Positions 4,839-6,383 of a DNA stretch of 6,383 nt are shown here, piece after piece. A model generated the notes under the pieces. The model was not told where the DNA came from. It saw nothing but the letters and a program-made list of their open reading frames with translations, and made no database searches. The DNA comes from Bacilli bacterium (lineage in GTDB: Bacteria > Bacillota_I > Bacilli_A > RF39 > UBA660): positions 1 through 6,383 of the forward strand of contig JAGHGS010000036.1 of assembly GCA_017888105.1 (NCBI GenBank), written 5' to 3'. Positions within the stretch are counted from its first letter, which is position 1. Every line of letters starts with the position of its first letter. The position numbers and the translations under genes are program-made.

Positions 4839-5446
4839 CGTTCCAAGATAACTGGTTTAACAATTTCAAATGTTTTAACGTGTTCATAGTGATTTTCTAA
4901 AATTGGTGCAAAAAAGGTTAATTGTGGATCACTAAAATACCCCATTTTATGAGACCATACCCCATCTCTATTTTGCCGAATAAAATGAAAATCATTAATA
5001 GTACCCCGACAATAAGAAACATAAAAGGCAATTTTATAACCGCCATGAGTATTCTGTTCAAGATGATGAGTTTCATAAACTTGAATACCCAAAGCATCAC
5101 AATCTAAATAAAAATTTTGTAATAATTTCTCCAATTCTCTATTTTCATAATATTGAGCTCTTACCATAAACCCAATATTAAAAGGAAAAATATCATCAGC
5201 CACCAGATGCGTAAATTGCTCAATAAAAGATTTAAAACTAGGTAAACCCAAAGCATAAGTATAACAGTTACCAAAATGATAATCCTCAAAATCATCTTGA
5301 TAATTAGGATAATTAGTACCTAATTTAATTTCTTCTTTTAAAAACTCTAAATATAATTTTTCTATTTCTAAAGAGCTTTTACTACGTTTCATAGTAGAAT
5401 AACATTGGAATTGCTTTAATCGTGCTTTCCATTCTAAAATGTTCAT
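4829..5446 (-). CDS. Putative papain-like Cys/His protein, 205 aa
   Basis: No named family can be assigned with confidence. Two motif blocks stand out. GNCYTYALGLP (59-69) places Cys61 at the start of a helix, as in papain-fold hydrolases. NDFHFIRQN-RDGVWSHKMGY (151-170) offers His154 and His166. A similar pairing, 'NCYxYAL' with 'DYHWYRQNxDGxWSHKPG', recurs in unnamed proteins of Bacillota; this is recollection, not a search. Cys first and His later is the order expected for papain-like or NlpC-like peptidases and amidases, but activity is inferred only. There is no signal peptide or membrane segment, so the protein appears cytosolic, unlike most cell-wall NlpC/CHAP enzymes. The N-terminal 50 residues are basic and helical. 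GAGGTG lies 4 nt before the ATG. It is divergent from trmL and is followed by its own terminator, so co-regulation with the phosphatase-like gene downstream is not required. Confidence 0.75.
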   Translation of the reverse strand: MNILEWKARLKQFQCYSTMKRSKSSLEIEKLYLEFLKEEIKLGTNYPNYQDDFEDYHFGNCYTYALGLPSFKSFIEQFTHLVADDIFPFNIGFMVRAQYYENRELEKLLQNFYLDCDALGIQVYETHHLEQNTHGGYKIAFYVSYCRGTINDFHFIRQNRDGVWSHKMGYFSDPQLTFFAPILENHYEHVKTFEIVKPVILERKK

Positions 5447-5469
5447 AAATCACCTCAAATAGAAGCAAT

Positions 5470-5498
5470 ATTTTAGCACAAATTAAAAAAACTTTAAA
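5470..5498 (-). promoter_or_regulatory. Promoter of the Cys/His protein gene (extended -10)
   Basis: On the minus strand TGC precedes TAAAAT (complement of 5470-5475). A -35-like TTTAAA (complement of 5493-5498) lies 17 bp upstream, inside the palindrome at 5489-5502. The predicted leader is about 17 nt. Confidence 0.65.
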
Positions 5499-5502
5499 GT
5501 TT
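5489..5502. repeat. 14-bp perfect palindrome between divergent promoters
   Basis: AAACTTTAAAGTTT is its own reverse complement. It contains the -35 of the minus-strand promoter and its right end runs into the -35 of trmL (TTTACA from 5500). Its half, AAACTTTAAA, recurs at 6216-6225 in the promoter of the 44-aa membrane peptide gene. It could be an operator, but in such AT-rich DNA chance is possible. Confidence 0.4.
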
Positions 5503-5528
5503 ACAAATAAGAAGAAATGTTTTATAAT
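5500..5528 (+). promoter_or_regulatory. trmL promoter
   Basis: TTTACA (5500-5505) and a perfect TATAAT (5523-5528) are 17 bp apart, a near-consensus sigma-A promoter. The start should fall at about 5535, leaving a leader of about 17 nt before the ATG at 5552. This also rules out the TTG at 5531 as start codon. Confidence 0.85.
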
Positions 5529-5551
5529 TTTTGAAAGAAAGAAGAATGATT

Positions 5552-6058
5552 ATGTTAAACGTCGTTTTATTTGAACCAGAGATACCAGGAAATACAGGAA
5601 ATATTATGCGTACTTGTGTCGCAACAAATACCACCCTACACTTAATTAAACCTCTAGGATTTTCTTTAGATGAAAAATATATTAAAAGAAGTGGTGTTAA
5701 TTACATAGATAAATGTAACTATTTTGTATATGAAAATATCGATGAATTCTTCTCTAAAAATAAAGGAGAATATTTCTTTTTTACTAGATATGGTCATAAA
5801 CCCCATACAACGGTTAATTTTAAAGATATAAAAGACAACATTTACCTAATATTTGGAAAAGAAAGTACAGGTATTCCCAAAGAAATACTAAAACCATATT
5901 TAGATCGTTGTTATCGTATTCCCATGACTTCAAATGTAAGAGCCTTAAATCTTTCTAACAGTGTTGCAATTGGTGTATATGAAGTATTAAGGCAAAAAAA
6001 TTATGAGGGACTATTATTTGATGAACCTCATAAAAGCAAAACTTACTTAGAAGATTAA
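5552..6058 (+). CDS. trmL: tRNA (cytidine/uridine-2'-O-)-methyltransferase TrmL
   Basis: TrmL 2'-O-methylates the wobble nucleotide (C34/U34) of tRNA-Leu isoacceptors with S-adenosylmethionine. It belongs to the SPOUT trefoil-knot family and works as a dimer. The product aligns end to end with the family. MLNVVLFEPEIPGNTGNIMR (1-20) carries the NTGNxxR motif with Asn14 and Arg20. LIFGKESTGIPKEIL (99-113) is motif 2, with Glu104 and Gly107. IPMTSNVRALNLSNSVAI (123-140) is motif 3, with Asn133, Ser135 and Asn136 in the knot that binds S-adenosylmethionine. The length of 168 aa is typical. The start at 5552 is chosen because homologues begin MLNxVLxEPEIP; an ATG two codons upstream (5546) is possible. 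The ribosome binding site is weak (GAAAGAAAGAAG), in contrast to other genes here. The TAA stop overlaps that of the convergent membrane peptide gene. Confidence 0.95.
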   Translation: MLNVVLFEPEIPGNTGNIMRTCVATNTTLHLIKPLGFSLDEKYIKRSGVNYIDKCNYFVYENIDEFFSKNKGEYFFFTRYGHKPHTTVNFKDIKDNIYLIFGKESTGIPKEILKPYLDRCYRIPMTSNVRALNLSNSVAIGVYEVLRQKNYEGLLFDEPHKSKTYLED

Positions 6059-6189
6059 GCAACACGAACATAAACAGCAACAGCACAAACAATAAGTAAA
6101 ATAATTAATAAGACAATAATAATCATATTATTTAGATTATTTCTTTTCTTTAAATTAATTAACTGTTCATTTATCTTTTTTTCATCCAT
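6055..6189 (-). CDS. Small single-pass membrane peptide, 44 aa
   Basis: This short frame has clear coding signals. The ATG at 6189 follows GGTGAGGT (complement of 6197-6204) by 7 nt. The product is amphipathic and charged for 21 residues (MDEKKINEQLINLKKRNNLN), then has a membrane helix of about 20 residues (22-41, MIIIVLLIILLIVCAVAVYV), and ends in RVA. The basic patch KKR just before the helix predicts an N-in, C-out topology with a very short outer tail. It is not a signal peptide, since the helix is at the C-terminus. It has its own promoter but no terminator of its own, and its stop overlaps the trmL stop in a shared TTAA (6055-6058). The trmL transcript, which ends past 6215, would be antisense to the whole gene. 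Function is unknown. Confidence 0.75.
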   Translation of the reverse strand: MDEKKINEQLINLKKRNNLNNMIIIVLLIILLIVCAVAVYVRVA

Positions 6190-6207
6190 ATCTATTACCT
6201 CACCTAT

Positions 6208-6238
6208 ATTATATAAAACTTTAAATCATTTATGTAAA
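6208..6238 (-). promoter_or_regulatory. Promoter of the 44-aa membrane peptide gene
   Basis: On the minus strand TTTACA (complement of 6233-6238) is followed at 17 bp by TATATA (complement of 6210-6215), or at 19 bp by TATAAT (6208-6213). The leader is about 12-14 nt, so the ribosome binding site lies almost at the transcript's 5' end. The promoter overlaps the hairpin that probably ends the trmL transcript. Confidence 0.6.
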
Positions 6239-6246
6239 GTTTTTTA
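6215..6246 (+). terminator. Probable trmL terminator, weak stem
   Basis: AAAACTTTA (6215-6223) pairs with TAAAGTTTT (6235-6243) around an 11-nt loop and leads into seven Ts (6240-6246). The stem is 9 bp with a single G-C pair, so efficiency is uncertain. It is the only terminator candidate between trmL and the next + gene. Confidence 0.5.
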
Positions 6247-6255
6247 AAAATACAC

Positions 6256-6272
6256 GTCAACTATATGTCAAC
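6256..6272 (+). repeat. Tandem GTCAAC direct repeat upstream of the last promoter
   Basis: GTCAAC at 6256-6261 recurs at 6267-6272, an 11-bp period close to one helical turn. The pair ends 12 bp before the -35 of the next promoter, a position typical of activator sites. A related GTCAAG occurs at 6322-6327. Whether it binds a regulator is inference. Confidence 0.35.
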
Positions 6273-6284
6273 AAAAACTTACGG

Positions 6285-6313
6285 TAGACAAAAGAAACAA
6301 AAAATAGTATAAT
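6285..6313 (+). promoter_or_regulatory. Strong sigma-A-like promoter of the last gene
   Basis: TAGACA (6285-6290, 5 of 6) and TATAAT (6308-6313, 6 of 6) are 17 bp apart. The start should be near 6320, giving a leader of about 42 nt, longer than at other genes in the window. Confidence 0.85.
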
Positions 6314-6361
6314 ATTAGTCAGTCAAGAACTTTTACGGCTTTTTTATGAAAGGAAGATTTA

Positions 6362-6383
6362 ATGAAAAATAATAGTAATATTA
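6362..6383 (+). CDS. Start of a gene running out of the window
   Basis: The ATG at 6362 follows AGGAAG (6351-6356) by 5 nt and a strong promoter. Only MKNNSNI is visible, so no function can be given. An ATG at 6346 in another frame hits a stop after eight codons and is rejected. Confidence 0.7.

Noticed and set aside
4918..5107. Two short open frames inside the Cys/His protein gene
   Set aside because: Both overlap a longer frame with promoter, ribosome binding site and terminator, and have no signals of their own.
5531..5551. TTG start, or ATG at 5546, for trmL
   Set aside because: The TTG lies at or before the predicted transcript start. Family proteins begin at the MLN corresponding to 5552; 5546 cannot be excluded but is less likely.
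6246..6361. Riboswitch or T-box in the leader of the last gene
   Set aside because: The leader after the predicted start is only about 42 nt, has no terminator hairpin and matches no riboswitch core I recognise.
1..6383. Mycoplasma genetic code (TGA = Trp)
   Set aside because: All Trp codons noted are TGG and no gene has an in-frame TGA. The absence of TGA as a stop codon in this window is noted, but the sample is too small to mean anything.

Overview
This is a very AT-rich, gene-dense bacterial window with strong GGAGG/GAGGTG-type ribosome binding sites, sigma-A-like promoters (mostly extended -10, TGnTANAAT) and intrinsic terminators. It fits a low-GC member of the Bacillota, probably near the Mollicutes or the RF39/Erysipelotrichia-type uncultured gut Bacilli. 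The best lineage hint is the tmRNA tag DKNESSFASNAYAFA: it starts like mycoplasma tags (DKN) and ends in AFA rather than the usual ALAA. Trp is always TGG in the genes read here and no gene contains an in-frame TGA, so nothing points to the mycoplasma TGA=Trp code. The taxonomic placement is inference.

Layout. Bases 2-184 are the 3' end of a gene whose product ends in one membrane helix. Then come ssrA (tmRNA, 231-602), an unrecognised 241-aa protein (680-1405), a 151-aa protein with two membrane helices (1465-1920) and a divergent ribose-phosphate pyrophosphokinase (prs, 1976-3082), all on +. Bases 3083-3356 hold the prs terminator, a small minus-strand coding remnant and the terminator of the next gene. 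A 174-aa protein with an internal duplication (3357-3881, -) is divergent from a 67-aa CxxC...CxxC protein (3946-4149, +). That gene converges on a histidine-phosphatase-fold protein that has lost its catalytic His (4156-4773, -). Behind it lies a 205-aa putative papain-like Cys/His protein (4829-5446, -), divergent from trmL (5552-6058, +). trmL overlaps tail to tail with a 44-aa membrane peptide gene (6055-6189, -). A new gene starts at 6362 behind a strong promoter.

How it works together. The recognised genes are housekeeping: trans-translation (ssrA), PRPP synthesis (prs) and tRNA wobble methylation (trmL). There is no evident multi-gene operon; nearly every gene has its own promoter and a 5' leader of only about 10-20 nt. 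The notable architecture is compaction. Several stop codons lie inside terminator hairpins, promoter elements sit in the terminators of the preceding gene, two convergent genes share one hairpin, and trmL and the membrane peptide gene share a TTAA stop. I see no CRISPR array, insertion sequence, rRNA or ordinary tRNA, and no clear new multi-component system. The items most worth following up are the catalytically dead phosphatase homologue, the trmL/membrane-peptide antisense pair and the tmRNA tag.
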